Shown one piece after another: positions 26,660-35,502 of a stretch of 64,000 nucleotides of DNA. Position numbers and translations under genes: made by a program. The notes under the pieces are model-generated. The model saw only the letters and a program-made list of their open reading frames with translations. It was not told the origin of the DNA and did no database searches. This DNA is from Caviibacter sp963550915 (GTDB lineage Bacteria; Fusobacteriota; Fusobacteriia; Fusobacteriales; Leptotrichiaceae), in NCBI GenBank assembly GCA_963550915.1, contig CAUVEB010000006.1, positions 1 through 64,000 of the forward strand, in the 5' to 3' direction. Position 1 is the first letter of the stretch. Every line of letters starts with the position of its first letter.

Positions 26660-27364
26660 CTATGAATAAACACCAAAATCCTTATTATCAATAAGTATTT
26701 CAAGTTTATCGTTATCTTTTATTGTAGGATAAACTTCTGTTACAAACCATTTAACTAAATCTTCATCTCTTTTTATCTCGGTACCATTATCAATGAAAAC
26801 ACTTATAGTTGTAAGATTAAAGTTTTCAAGTCCTAATTTTATATCATTTAATATTTGTTCACGAGTTTGTCCTTTAGTACATATTAGAAGTAGTGCAGTA
26901 TAGTATTCTTTTTTTAGTTTTTCTAATATTTTATCTGTTAAGTAAAAGTTCTTTTTTAAAGTTCTTATACGATATTTATTATCGAAAGTTTCAATTCCTA
27001 TAATAAATCTAATCTCTATGCCACTAAAAAACTCTCTAATTTCATCAAGTCTTCTAACATATCCGAAATATGCTTCAAAATATATTATTTTAATATTTTT
27101 TTCATAAACAATTTCCCTTATTTTTTCAAGGGTTGACATTGGCAACTCAAAAACAGAAGCAGAATTTATTACTTCAAGTACAGCAAACTCACCAGTAATA
27201 TTAGCTAGAGTTTGCATGTTTACCTTATATATTTCATCTTCATCTATGCTGTTATCTAAAATATAGTTACAAAAAGCACATTTTCCATAATCACATGGCA
27301 AGCTTTTAAGTAAAACTATTTCTCTTTTATTTTTATAATCAGTTATTTTACTATATCTATTCAT
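26660..27364 (-). CDS. Small radical-SAM protein next to a queuosine-precursor transporter
   Basis: A 234-residue protein with an N-terminal cluster motif CDYGKCAFC (Cys 24, 29 and 32, CX4CX2C), a variant of the usual CX3CX2C found in some Elp3/COG1244-like radical-SAM enzymes. A (beta-alpha) barrel pattern follows. No auxiliary cluster is seen. It overlaps the stop of the queuosine-precursor transporter gene by one base, so the two are co-translated. A role in queuine or preQ salvage, such as queuine lyase (QueL, a radical-SAM enzyme described in clostridia), is an attractive inference but unproven from sequence alone. Confidence 0.7.
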   Translation of the reverse strand: MNRYSKITDYKNKREIVLLKSLPCDYGKCAFCNYILDNSIDEDEIYKVNMQTLANITGEFAVLEVINSASVFELPMSTLEKIREIVYEKNIKIIYFEAYFGYVRRLDEIREFFSGIEIRFIIGIETFDNKYRIRTLKKNFYLTDKILEKLKKEYYTALLLICTKGQTREQILNDIKLGLENFNLTTISVFIDNGTEIKRDEDLVKWFVTEVYPTIKDNDKLEILIDNKDFGVYS

Positions 27365-28071
27365 TATATTTCTTCAATTTTTCCTTTTTTCTTCCACCAA
27401 GCTGCTACATATACAAAAGGAGTATCAAGAGTTGAAATTATTAATTTTAAAAAGTAAGTAGAAAACATTATACTAATTAAAATTTTAAACTCAAATACAC
27501 CCGCAAAAGCAACAATAGTGAATATTATATTATCAATTATTTGACTAAAAATAGTACTAAGATTATTTCTTATCCATATATTTTTAAAACTAGGCCATAT
27601 ATTTCTAATCATTTGATATGAATATATGTCTATAAATGCTGAAACACCATATGCAAGTAATGATGCAAATGTAAGTCTATAAAAAGGCTTAAATAAGGCG
27701 TATAAATGAACTTGTGCAGTATCATTTGCAGAAGCATTTATCATTATTGCAATATTCATTATTATAGTTGTAAAAATCATAGTTGCAAAACCTATAGATA
27801 TTACATGTTTAGCATATTTTTTACCATAATTCTCTGATAAAATGTCTTCAATTAAAAATATACTTCCATATGCTATATTACCCATTGTTGTTTCAACTCC
27901 AAATAAGACCATAAGCTTGTTTACTTGTATATTTGCCATAACAATAGCAAGAGGTATAAAAATTAAAAGTCCTAATTTCCCCCATTTTTTATATGCAAAA
28001 AGCACAAAAGTATAGTTTATTATTATGTAAAATAACCATAACAACTCATTTATTGTAAAAATATTACTCAT
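27364..28071 (-). CDS. Queuosine-precursor transporter (VUT/YhhQ family)
   Basis: A 235-residue membrane protein with about six membrane segments. Family traits are the start of a VUT fold, ANIQVNKLMVLFGVETTMGNIAYGSIFLIEDILSE and SAFIDIYSYQMIRN...WIRNNLSTIFSQIIDN. YhhQ members import preQ0/preQ1, and related ones queuine. Its gene overlaps that of the radical-SAM protein and follows the glycosyltransferase gene by 16 bases. Confidence 0.88.
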   Translation of the reverse strand: MSNIFTINELLWLFYIIINYTFVLFAYKKWGKLGLLIFIPLAIVMANIQVNKLMVLFGVETTMGNIAYGSIFLIEDILSENYGKKYAKHVISIGFATMIFTTIIMNIAIMINASANDTAQVHLYALFKPFYRLTFASLLAYGVSAFIDIYSYQMIRNIWPSFKNIWIRNNLSTIFSQIIDNIIFTIVAFAGVFEFKILISIMFSTYFLKLIISTLDTPFVYVAAWWKKKGKIEEI

Positions 28072-28087
28072 TCATTAACTCCTTTAA

Positions 28088-29170
28088 TTATTTGTAACTA
28101 TGTACTAGCTCTATTATTTTTTCTACTGAATAACTACTAGATAATTTTTTCATATTTTCCACCATTTCATTATATAGATCTTTATCTTCTAATAGCATTT
28201 TTACGTATTTTGGTAAATCTTGTATATCATTTATACTTATTGCCATTTTCTCTTCAACTAAAAATGCGGTATTTTCTTCTTCTTGACCTGGTATAGAAAA
28301 AGGTATAATCATAGGTATAAATTTATTTATCGCCTCAGTTGATGTAAGACCACCCGGCTTTGTTATAAGGAGCTTTGAGCTATCCATAAGTTCATCAATA
28401 TTATCAACAAAACCTTTAACTTCAATTTTACCTTCAATTATTTTTGTTTTAAATTTTTTAGTTAGTTTTTTTCTAAGTTCTATGTTTGAAGCACAAATTA
28501 CTGTTATTTTAATATTAAGATTTGAATTTACGAGTACATCAACAGATTTCTCCATATTTTTAAGACCCATTGATCCACCCATTATTAAAATTTTAAATAT
28601 ATCACTTTCAACCTTATTATTATTTCTAAATTCTTCTTTAATAGGTATACCATAAACAAATATCTTGTTTTCAGGTATCCCTTTATTAGTTAAACTTGTC
28701 TTTGTGAATTCGCTAGCTGTAATATATGCATCAACACCTTTATCTATATATGTGTAGTGTGCTTTAAAGTCTGTTATTATTTGTATAAAAGGTATAGTAT
28801 ATTTATTATCTTCTTTTATTTTTGAAATTATAGGGACACTAAGTGGATGTGTTGAGATAATAATATCGGGTTTTATTTCATCTAATATTATTTTTAATTT
28901 TTTTTCTACTTTAAAAAATATGTTTTTTAAAAATATAGGATTTATTAACTTATTATTTGATATGTTATAAATTATCCCATATGTTTGTGGTAATTTACTA
29001 GCAAATACATCATAACCTTGACATATAATTTTATTAGTATTCTTAGTAGTTTCTTGAAAAATGTCAATAATTTTAATTTCATCGTTAAATTTAGCAAATT
29101 CTTTTGTTAAATTTTTTGCAGCTTGATTATGACCAGCCCCAGTAGAAGCAGTTAAAATTACTATTTTCAT
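28088..29170 (-). CDS. Diacylglycerol glycosyltransferase-like protein (MGDG-synthase/UgtP family)
   Basis: A 360-residue GT28-type glycosyltransferase. The N-terminal ILTASTGAGHNQAAKNL, DIIISTHPLSVPII, and the C-terminal nucleotide-sugar motif KLLITKPGGLTSTEAI...PFSIPGQEEENTAFL are typical of the MGDG synthase/UgtP group. It probably transfers a hexose from a UDP-sugar to diacylglycerol to make membrane glycolipid. The exact sugar cannot be told. An AGGAGG precedes its ATG. Confidence 0.83.
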   Translation of the reverse strand: MKIVILTASTGAGHNQAAKNLTKEFAKFNDEIKIIDIFQETTKNTNKIICQGYDVFASKLPQTYGIIYNISNNKLINPIFLKNIFFKVEKKLKIILDEIKPDIIISTHPLSVPIISKIKEDNKYTIPFIQIITDFKAHYTYIDKGVDAYITASEFTKTSLTNKGIPENKIFVYGIPIKEEFRNNNKVESDIFKILIMGGSMGLKNMEKSVDVLVNSNLNIKITVICASNIELRKKLTKKFKTKIIEGKIEVKGFVDNIDELMDSSKLLITKPGGLTSTEAINKFIPMIIPFSIPGQEEENTAFLVEEKMAISINDIQDLPKYVKMLLEDKDLYNEMVENMKKLSSSYSVEKIIELVHSYK

Positions 29171-29236
29171 ATTTACCTCCTAATGATAAATTATATAATT
29201 ATTAAAAAATAAATTCAATAAAATTTTTACAAACTA

Positions 29237-29264
29237 TTGACAATTAAAAAATATGGGGTAAAGT
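29237..29264 (+). promoter_or_regulatory. Promoter of the ula (ascorbate) operon
   Basis: TTGACA (29237-29242), a 16-bp spacer and TAAAGT (29259-29264), preceded by GGGG. Transcription would begin about 40 bases before a terminator-like hairpin. Confidence 0.6.
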
Positions 29265-29304
29265 ATATTATAAAAATTTATTTACTTACAATATTTAAAA
29301 GAGC

Positions 29305-29354
29305 GGTTTATATTTCAAAACGGCAAATTTTTGTCGTGCATATAAACCTTTTTT
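29305..29354 (+). terminator. Leader hairpin with U tract before ulaC (conditional terminator candidate)
   Basis: Outer stem GGTTTATAT/ATATAAACC (29305-29313 with 29340-29348), inner stem ACGGCAA/TTGTCGT (29320-29326 with 29331-29337), then TTTTTT. It lies between the promoter and the first ula gene, so the operon can be expressed only if transcription reads through it. I saw no small leader ORF inside it. Confidence 0.65.
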
Positions 29355-29378
29355 ATTACTATTTGAATAGGAGAAATT

Positions 29379-29825
29379 ATGCTAAAGGATATAATAGAAA
29401 GAAAATACTATGGTTTCTATGATAAAGCTGAAAATTGGGAAGATGCAATAATAAAAAGTTGTAAATCACTAGAAGCAAATGGTGCAGTAAGTAGCGATTA
29501 CAGTAGAGAGTTAATTGAATGTGTTAAAAGCTATGGACCTTATATAGTAATTGAACCGGGTATTGCAATGCCACATTCAACACAAAGAGGAGAAAATGTA
29601 TTTAAGACAGAAATAGCATTTACAAAATTTGAAACTCCGGTAAAGTTTGATGAAGAAAATGAAGCAACCCTATTTTTTACACTAGCATCAAAAGATCCGG
29701 AAATACATATTGAAAACATACAAAAATTAATGGAAGTACTAGTAAATGATGAATTAAAAGAAGAATTATTTAAAATAAAAAATATAGATGAACTTAAAAA
29801 ATTATCAGAAAAATATAATTTATAG
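29379..29825 (+). CDS. ulaC: PTS L-ascorbate-type EIIA component
   Basis: A 148-residue EIIA of the mannitol/fructose (PTS-EIIA type 2) fold. The phosphorylated histidine is in GIAMPHSTQRG (His about 67). It passes phosphate from HPr to UlaB. UlaA and UlaB genes follow directly, so ascorbate or a closely related acid is the likely substrate. AGGAG precedes the ATG. Confidence 0.9.
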   Translation: MLKDIIERKYYGFYDKAENWEDAIIKSCKSLEANGAVSSDYSRELIECVKSYGPYIVIEPGIAMPHSTQRGENVFKTEIAFTKFETPVKFDEENEATLFFTLASKDPEIHIENIQKLMEVLVNDELKEELFKIKNIDELKKLSEKYNL

Positions 29826-29833
29826 GAGGAAAT

Positions 29834-31318
29834 ATGAATATATTAGCGTATATTTGGACATTTTTTTACTCAAACATTTTAACTAAACCTGCATTTTTTA
29901 TAGGGTTTATGGTATTAATTGGGTATTTATTATTAAAAAAATCTTGGTATGAAGTTTTAAGTGGAACATTAAAAGCAATAATTGGTTACTTCATCTTATC
30001 AGTAGGTTCAGGTGGACTTGTTAAAAACTTTAGACCAATATTAGTTGGACTTAAAACAAAATATGATTTAAAAGCGTTAGTTATTGACCCATATTTTGGA
30101 CAAAATGCAGTTGAAGCTGGAGTTAGTGAAGTTTTTGGGAAAGGATTTTCAGGAGTAGTATTACTTTTAGCAATTGCATTTATAACAAACTTAATTTTAG
30201 TAAGATTATCTAAATATACTAAGTTAAGATCAGTATTTACAACAGGACACGTGCAATTACAACAAGCAGCAACTGCTTATTGGTTAATCTTATTTGCTCT
30301 TCCAGGTCTTATAACAAATGATATTAAAATTATGATAATAATGGCAATATTATTAGGATTATACTGGGCAGTAGGTTCAAATTTATTAGTTAAATATTCA
30401 CAAGAATTAACAGATGGTGCAGGATTTACTATAGCTCACCAACAAATGTTCGGTGTTGCACTATTTACATATCTTTCTGAAAAATGGGCTAAAGCTGATA
30501 AAAAAGCTGGAAGAAGCGGAAGTAAGAGAATAGAAGATATAAACCTACCAGGATTTATGTCAATATTTAATGATAATATGGTTTCAACAGGAATATTAAT
30601 GCTAATATTCTTTGGTGGAATACTTACTATACTTGGAAAACCATTCTTAGTTGAAGGTAAATTCTTAAAAGAAAGTGATAATTTCTTCTTCTATATACTT
30701 CAAACTTGTTTACATTTTGCAGTTTATCTAGCAATCTTACAATTAGGTGTTAGAACATTCATAGCAGAATTAACACAATCATTTAAAGGTATATCAGATA
30801 AATTATTACCAGGTGCAGTACCAGGTGTAGACTGTGCTATATCATATAACTTTGGTTCACCAAATGCAATAACAATAGGATTCTTAGCTGGTGCAACAGG
30901 TCAATTCTTAGCAATCATGGCTTTAATCTTACTTAAGAGTCCAGTATTAGTTGTAGCAGGATTCGTTCCAGTATTCTTTGATAACGCTACAATAGGAGTA
31001 TATGCAAATAGTAAAGGTGGACTTAAAGCTACAATAGTATTCCCATTCATTTCAGGATTATGTCAAGTATTCGGTTCTGCTTTCATAGCAAGTTTTGTTG
31101 GAATGGCAGCTTATGGTGGATACCTTGGAATGTGGGACTGGGCAGTAGTATGGCCTATATTTACAGTAGTTATGAAATACTTAAGCTATGTAGGTGTTGG
31201 ATTAATAGTATTAGTTCTAGTATTAATACCTCAATTACAATACAGAGCAGACAAAGAAAATTACTTCTTAATTACTGAAGATTATGAAGAATACAAAAAA
31301 AGAAAAAATATTGAATAG
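29834..31318 (+). CDS. ulaA: PTS L-ascorbate permease EIIC
   Basis: A 494-residue membrane protein with about eleven hydrophobic segments and high similarity in pattern to UlaA: GYFILSVGSGGLVKNFRPI, TTGHVQLQQAATAYW, PGAVPGVDCAISYNFGSPNA and VPVFFDNATIGVYANSKGG. It imports L-ascorbate with phosphorylation to L-ascorbate 6-phosphate. It follows ulaC by 8 bases and precedes ulaB. Confidence 0.95.
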   Translation: MNILAYIWTFFYSNILTKPAFFIGFMVLIGYLLLKKSWYEVLSGTLKAIIGYFILSVGSGGLVKNFRPILVGLKTKYDLKALVIDPYFGQNAVEAGVSEVFGKGFSGVVLLLAIAFITNLILVRLSKYTKLRSVFTTGHVQLQQAATAYWLILFALPGLITNDIKIMIIMAILLGLYWAVGSNLLVKYSQELTDGAGFTIAHQQMFGVALFTYLSEKWAKADKKAGRSGSKRIEDINLPGFMSIFNDNMVSTGILMLIFFGGILTILGKPFLVEGKFLKESDNFFFYILQTCLHFAVYLAILQLGVRTFIAELTQSFKGISDKLLPGAVPGVDCAISYNFGSPNAITIGFLAGATGQFLAIMALILLKSPVLVVAGFVPVFFDNATIGVYANSKGGLKATIVFPFISGLCQVFGSAFIASFVGMAAYGGYLGMWDWAVVWPIFTVVMKYLSYVGVGLIVLVLVLIPQLQYRADKENYFLITEDYEEYKKRKNIE

Positions 31319-31330
31319 GAAGTGAATAAT

Positions 31331-31621
31331 ATGACATTTCTAGTATCATGTGCAAATGGTGCAGGTACAAGCTTAATGATGAAATTAACAGCTGAAAAAG
31401 TTATAAAAAGAAATAACATACCTTGCACTAAAATACATCACTGCTCTTTATCAGAAGGTAAAGGTCAAGCTAAAATGTTTGATGTTACATTATGTCCTTT
31501 AGCTTTTATAAAAGAATTCAGTCAAGCAATTGAATCAGGTAAAATAGTTATAGGTCTTAAAAATCCAATATCTGATAAAGAAATGGAAGAAAAATTAAGA
31601 GAAGCTGGAATAATACAGTAA
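31331..31621 (+). CDS. ulaB: PTS L-ascorbate EIIB component
   Basis: A 96-residue EIIB of the lactose/cellobiose-like fold. The phosphorylated cysteine is in the loop VSCANGAGTSLMM (Cys about 6). The C-terminal half (GLKNPISDKEMEEKL) fits UlaB. I choose ATG 31331, correctly spaced from AGGAAGTG; a GTG at 31322 lies within that site. Confidence 0.92.
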   Translation: MTFLVSCANGAGTSLMMKLTAEKVIKRNNIPCTKIHHCSLSEGKGQAKMFDVTLCPLAFIKEFSQAIESGKIVIGLKNPISDKEMEEKLREAGIIQ

Positions 31622-31630
31622 TATATATTA

Positions 31631-31650
31631 AGGGCAGGTGATCCTGCCTT
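31631..31650 (+). promoter_or_regulatory. Short GC-rich stem after ulaB
   Basis: AGGGCAGG/CCTGCCTT (31631-31638 with 31643-31650) with a TGAT loop. It is followed by AT-rich sequence without a clean T run, so it is more likely an mRNA-stability or partial-termination element than a full terminator. It lies between the PTS genes and the propeller gene. Confidence 0.45.
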
Positions 31651-31678
31651 TAATTATACTTGAATGAAAGGAACTAAG

Positions 31679-32722
31679 ATGAAGATAACAAAAAAAGTAT
31701 TAGATAAACTTACAAAATGCTATTGTATAGCAAATGTAACGTATAATAATGAACCTCATATAGTAGTAGCTGCTGAAAAACAAGATCAATGCTATATTTA
31801 CAATTATAACTTTGAAAGAAAAGCTACTATATGGGATGGTCCAGGTGGGTCTATGAGTATAGTTCCACTTGAAAATACAAATGGAAGTTTTTTAGCAACG
31901 CAAAAATTTTACTCTCCTAATGATTCAAAAGAAGCTAAGGTAGTTTATGTTAGTGGAGATGAAAACTATAATTTTAAAGTTAGAGTAATAGCAGATGTTC
32001 CTTTTGCACATAGATTTGATGTATTAAAAGGACAAGATGGTACAAAATATTTTATAGTCTGTGCTTTAAAATCAGGTCATGAGTATAAAGATGACTGGAC
32101 TAGTCCAGGTAAGACTTACTTTGTAGAGCTACCTGAAAATCTTGATACATGTCCTGTAATTACAGAAGAAGATTGTACTGTTCTTCAAGAGAACATGCTA
32201 AAAAATCATGGATATTATAGAATAGTTGAAGACGGTTTAGAAAAAGCAATAATTTCTTGTGATAGTGGTATATATCTATATACACCACCTAGAAATAAGG
32301 GAGAAAATTGGGATATTAAATGCCTTGTAGCTGATAGTGCAAGTGATGCAACTCTAATTGATTTAGACGGCGATGGACAAAAAGAATTAATTGCATTTTC
32401 ACCATTTCATGGTCATAAATTAAGAGTATATAAACTTATTGATGGAAAATATACTTTAGTTAAAGAATTTGAAGAAGATATAGAATTTTTACACGCAATA
32501 TGGGGTGGAGAAATAAAAGGTGAAAAAGTAGTTGTAATTGGTAATAGAAGAGATAAAATGCAAACATTTATACTTCGTTATAAAGATAATGACTATGTTT
32601 ATGATATAATTGATGAAAATGTAGGAGCTGCAAATGTTAGCTATTTTGTAAAAGACGGAGTTGAACATATAATAGCAGCAAATAGAGAAACAGATGAAAT
32701 AGCACTTTATGTTATTGAGTAA
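31679..32722 (+). CDS. Uncharacterised cytoplasmic beta-propeller protein of the ascorbate operon
   Basis: A 347-residue protein built of repeats of the FG-GAP/VCBS propeller kind. DLDGDGQKELIAFSPFHGHKLRVYK has the calcium-binding DxDxDG pattern, and ADVPFAHRFDVLKGQDG and GVEHIIAANRETDEIALYVIE are other blades. There is no signal peptide, unlike most FG-GAP proteins, so it acts inside the cell. Several conserved-looking His (HRFDV, SGHEYKDDW, NHGYYR, FHGHK) could bind a metal. Its position between ulaB and the regulator, in an operon lacking ulaD, suggests an enzyme or sensor of ascorbate degradation. The function is unknown. The start at 31679 follows AAAGGA. Confidence 0.72.
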   Translation: MKITKKVLDKLTKCYCIANVTYNNEPHIVVAAEKQDQCYIYNYNFERKATIWDGPGGSMSIVPLENTNGSFLATQKFYSPNDSKEAKVVYVSGDENYNFKVRVIADVPFAHRFDVLKGQDGTKYFIVCALKSGHEYKDDWTSPGKTYFVELPENLDTCPVITEEDCTVLQENMLKNHGYYRIVEDGLEKAIISCDSGIYLYTPPRNKGENWDIKCLVADSASDATLIDLDGDGQKELIAFSPFHGHKLRVYKLIDGKYTLVKEFEEDIEFLHAIWGGEIKGEKVVVIGNRRDKMQTFILRYKDNDYVYDIIDENVGAANVSYFVKDGVEHIIAANRETDEIALYVIE

Positions 32723-32738
32723 TTAGATTAGGAGAAAA

Positions 32739-34202
32739 ATGTATACAGATAAAGCCTTGTATGATTTAATAAATTTATTAATTATTTCAAATAAAAGTTT
32801 TAGTATAACTAAACTTGCTGAAAAGATAGCAAAAAGTAGAAGAATTGTATACTACAACATAGACAAGATTAATATTGAATTTTCAAAATCAAATATTGAC
32901 CTTATAATCAATCAACCAAGAAAAGGTATAATTTTAAATACTAAACAAAAAGAATTTTTAAAAAATTTAATAACGAATAAAGAGTATGTTTTAAGTAAAA
33001 TTGAAAGAGAGCTTGCAATCAATCTACTTATTGCAACGCATCCACAAAAACAAACTTTAGATGCTTTAATGAATACATTTTTAGTAAGTAAAAACTCTAT
33101 ATTAGCAGATATAGATAAAATAAAATCTAATTTAAAAAGCTTTAATAATAGTATTAAAATTGTTGCTCAAAAAAAAGGTGGTTATAGATTAGTTGGTTAT
33201 GAATTAGTGCAAATACAATATATCTATATGATATTAAAAAAAATATTTGAGCTTAAAAACTATAAGTACATAGAATTTATACAAAATCTATACCAAAGTA
33301 CAAGTATAGTATTTAGCGATGAATTTGTAGAAGTATTAATAAATGAGTTTTTAAAATTACAAGAAAAATTGGGTAAAAAAGTCAGTGCAAAAGAAACTCA
33401 AAGTTTTGTATTTTCTTTTCCTTATCTTTACCTTTTTTCAATAAAAACTAAAAATATTGAAAAAGAGTTAATAATTTTAAAAGATAGATTAGAGTACAAG
33501 ATTATAAAAGACATGCTAAATGAGTTATATATTAAATTTAATCTTGAGCATAATGATAAGATAATAATGCTATTTACCCTTATACTACTTTGTACAGGTA
33601 AAATAGCGGATATACATAATACTAGTAAAGACTATGATAATCAAAGAAAATTAGCAAATGATTTAGTTAGAAAGTTTGAGATATTATCAAATACAAATAT
33701 TGTAAATAAAGATGAAATTGTGGATGATGTTGTAACATATTTAAAAGTTATGTTTTTTAGAAAAAAATATAATATAATCTCTCATGATATAAATATAAAC
33801 AAGGTAAAAAAAGAATATAAATATATATTTGAAACAATAAAAAAGATATCGAAAATGTATAGCTATAATCTTAATGATGAAGATTTATCTGTAATAACTT
33901 TAAGTTTTGCAAGAGTATACAATGAAAAAAATATAAAAGTTTTAATAGTTACAGATGAAGGTAAGATTATAAAAAAACTTCTTGAAACTAAGCTTAAAAA
34001 ATATATTTCAAACATTAAAATAGTTGATATAGTAAATAAATCTGAAATAGAAAAATATGATATAAGCAGTATTGATTTAATACTATCAACAGAAAATGAA
34101 ATATCATATAAAAAAGATATTATCTATATAGATTATCTATTAAATAAAGATGATTTACTTAATATATTTATGCAAATTTTAAAAATAACTGAAAATATTT
34201 GA
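32739..34202 (+). CDS. PRD-domain transcriptional regulator of the ula operon (BglG/MtlR type)
   Basis: A 487-residue regulator. N-terminal helix-turn-helix domains (about 1-60 and 75-140; SITKLAEKIAKSRRIVYYNIDKI and NTFLVSKNSILADIDKIKSN) are followed by two PRD-like helical regions (about 165-390) and a C-terminal EIIB-like domain (about 395-480). This is the MtlR/LicR type of activator controlled by PTS phosphorylation. The HTH rather than a CAT RNA-binding domain means it binds DNA. Lying inside the ula operon, it probably controls it. Confidence 0.82.
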   Translation: MYTDKALYDLINLLIISNKSFSITKLAEKIAKSRRIVYYNIDKINIEFSKSNIDLIINQPRKGIILNTKQKEFLKNLITNKEYVLSKIERELAINLLIATHPQKQTLDALMNTFLVSKNSILADIDKIKSNLKSFNNSIKIVAQKKGGYRLVGYELVQIQYIYMILKKIFELKNYKYIEFIQNLYQSTSIVFSDEFVEVLINEFLKLQEKLGKKVSAKETQSFVFSFPYLYLFSIKTKNIEKELIILKDRLEYKIIKDMLNELYIKFNLEHNDKIIMLFTLILLCTGKIADIHNTSKDYDNQRKLANDLVRKFEILSNTNIVNKDEIVDDVVTYLKVMFFRKKYNIISHDININKVKKEYKYIFETIKKISKMYSYNLNDEDLSVITLSFARVYNEKNIKVLIVTDEGKIIKKLLETKLKKYISNIKIVDIVNKSEIEKYDISSIDLILSTENEISYKKDIIYIDYLLNKDDLLNIFMQILKITENI

Positions 34203-34214
34203 TAAAATTTAAAC

Positions 34215-34268
34215 AAGCCTATATATAAAAATGTTATTTGAAACATTATCTATATATAGGCTTTTTTT
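34215..34268 (+). terminator. Terminator after the ula regulator
   Basis: The 13-bp stem AAGCCTATATATA/TATATATAGGCTT (34215-34227 with 34251-34263) ends in a T run. It separates the PTS-regulator part of the ascorbate locus from ulaGEF. Confidence 0.85.
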
Positions 34269-34336
34269 AGTGCTTATAAACATATTTCACATTTTATTAG
34301 TTTAAAAATGAACACTACGTTATAACTATCTTGCAC

Positions 34337-34364
34337 TTGAATATCTAAAAAATGATAATATAAT
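34337..34364 (+). promoter_or_regulatory. Promoter of ulaGEF
   Basis: TTGAAT (34337-34342), a 16-bp spacer and a perfect TATAAT (34359-34364), about 68 bp upstream of the ulaG start codon. The space between (34365-34431) probably holds the regulator site; I could not identify a clear dyad. Confidence 0.6.
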
Positions 34365-34431
34365 ATTAATGTAAGTAAATATAATAAATTTTTAAAACCG
34401 TTCTAATTTTAAGTTAAGGAAGTGATACAGT

Positions 34432-35493
34432 TTGGCAAAAGTTAATGAAATTACAAGAGAAAGTTGGATTTTAAACACATTCCCTGAATGGGGTACTTGG
34501 ATAAATGAAGAAATTGAAGAAGAAGTTGTTGAAAAAAATAAGGTTGCTATGTGGTGGCTTGGAAATATGGGTACTTGGATAAAAACAGAACAAGATGCTA
34601 ATATTTGTATAGATTTATGGCTATCAAGTGGTAAAAGAACTAAAACAAACAAACTTATGAAAGAAAAACACCAACACCAAAGAGCAGTAGGGTGCGTAAA
34701 ATTACAACCAAATTTAAGAAACACACCTTGCTTAATAGATCCGTTTAAAATAAAGAAAATAGATGCGATACTTGCAACACATAGCCATAGTGATCATATT
34801 GATGTGAATGTTGCTGCAGCAATTACACAAAATTGTCCTGAAGCTAAATTCATAGGGCCTAAGAGCTGTTCTGATTTATGGATAAAATGGGGTGTTCCTG
34901 AAGATAGAATAATCACAGTAAGACCTGGTGACGTTGTAAAAATAAAAGATATGGAAATAGTAATGTTAGAATCATTTGATAGAACAATGTTACTTACAGT
35001 ATCAGAAGATGTTACACTAAAAGGTAATATGCCACCAGATATGGATGATATGGCAGTAAACTATCTTGTTAAAACTCCAGGTGGAAATATTTATCACGCA
35101 GGAGATTCACATTATTCAAACTATTATGTAAAACACGCAAAAGATCATAAAGTTGACGTAGCACTTGTAGGATATGGTGAAAATCCAAGAGGTATGACTG
35201 ACAAACTTACAGCATCAGATGTATTAAGAGTTGCTGAAAGCTTAAATACACAAGTAATAATACCTATACACCATGACATATGGACTAACTTCATGGCAGA
35301 TCCAAAAGAAATACAAGTATTATGGAACATGAGAAAATATAGAATGAAATATACATTTAAACCATATATATGGCAACCAGGTGGTAAGTTCATATTCCCA
35401 GATAACAAAGATGATATGGAATATATGTATCCACGTGGATTTGAAGATGCGTTTGAAATAGAACCAGATTTACCATTTATTCAAATATTATAA
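34432..35493 (+). CDS. ulaG: L-ascorbate-6-phosphate lactonase
   Basis: A 353-residue metallo-beta-lactamase-fold enzyme that is nearly collinear with E. coli UlaG: ITRESWILNTFPEWGTW, THSHSDHIDVNVAAAI (metal ligands), GGNIYHAGDSHYSNYY, SYGENPRG-like GYGENPRGMTDKLT and IPIHHDIWTNF. It opens L-ascorbate 6-phosphate to 3-keto-L-gulonate 6-phosphate. The start is a TTG at 34432, with GGAAGTG upstream, giving the family N-terminus (M)AKVNEITRESW. Confidence 0.97.
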   Translation: MAKVNEITRESWILNTFPEWGTWINEEIEEEVVEKNKVAMWWLGNMGTWIKTEQDANICIDLWLSSGKRTKTNKLMKEKHQHQRAVGCVKLQPNLRNTPCLIDPFKIKKIDAILATHSHSDHIDVNVAAAITQNCPEAKFIGPKSCSDLWIKWGVPEDRIITVRPGDVVKIKDMEIVMLESFDRTMLLTVSEDVTLKGNMPPDMDDMAVNYLVKTPGGNIYHAGDSHYSNYYVKHAKDHKVDVALVGYGENPRGMTDKLTASDVLRVAESLNTQVIIPIHHDIWTNFMADPKEIQVLWNMRKYRMKYTFKPYIWQPGGKFIFPDNKDDMEYMYPRGFEDAFEIEPDLPFIQIL

Positions 35494-35502
35494 GGAAGTA
35501 AT

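Noticed and set aside
29237..29422. Short rightward frame beginning in the ula promoter
   Set aside because: It would start within the -35 box, upstream of the predicted transcript start, and runs out of frame into ulaC.
32739..34202. BglG-type RNA antiterminator acting on the ula leader hairpin
   Set aside because: The regulator begins with HTH domains and lacks a CAT RNA-binding domain, so direct action on the RNA hairpin is unlikely.
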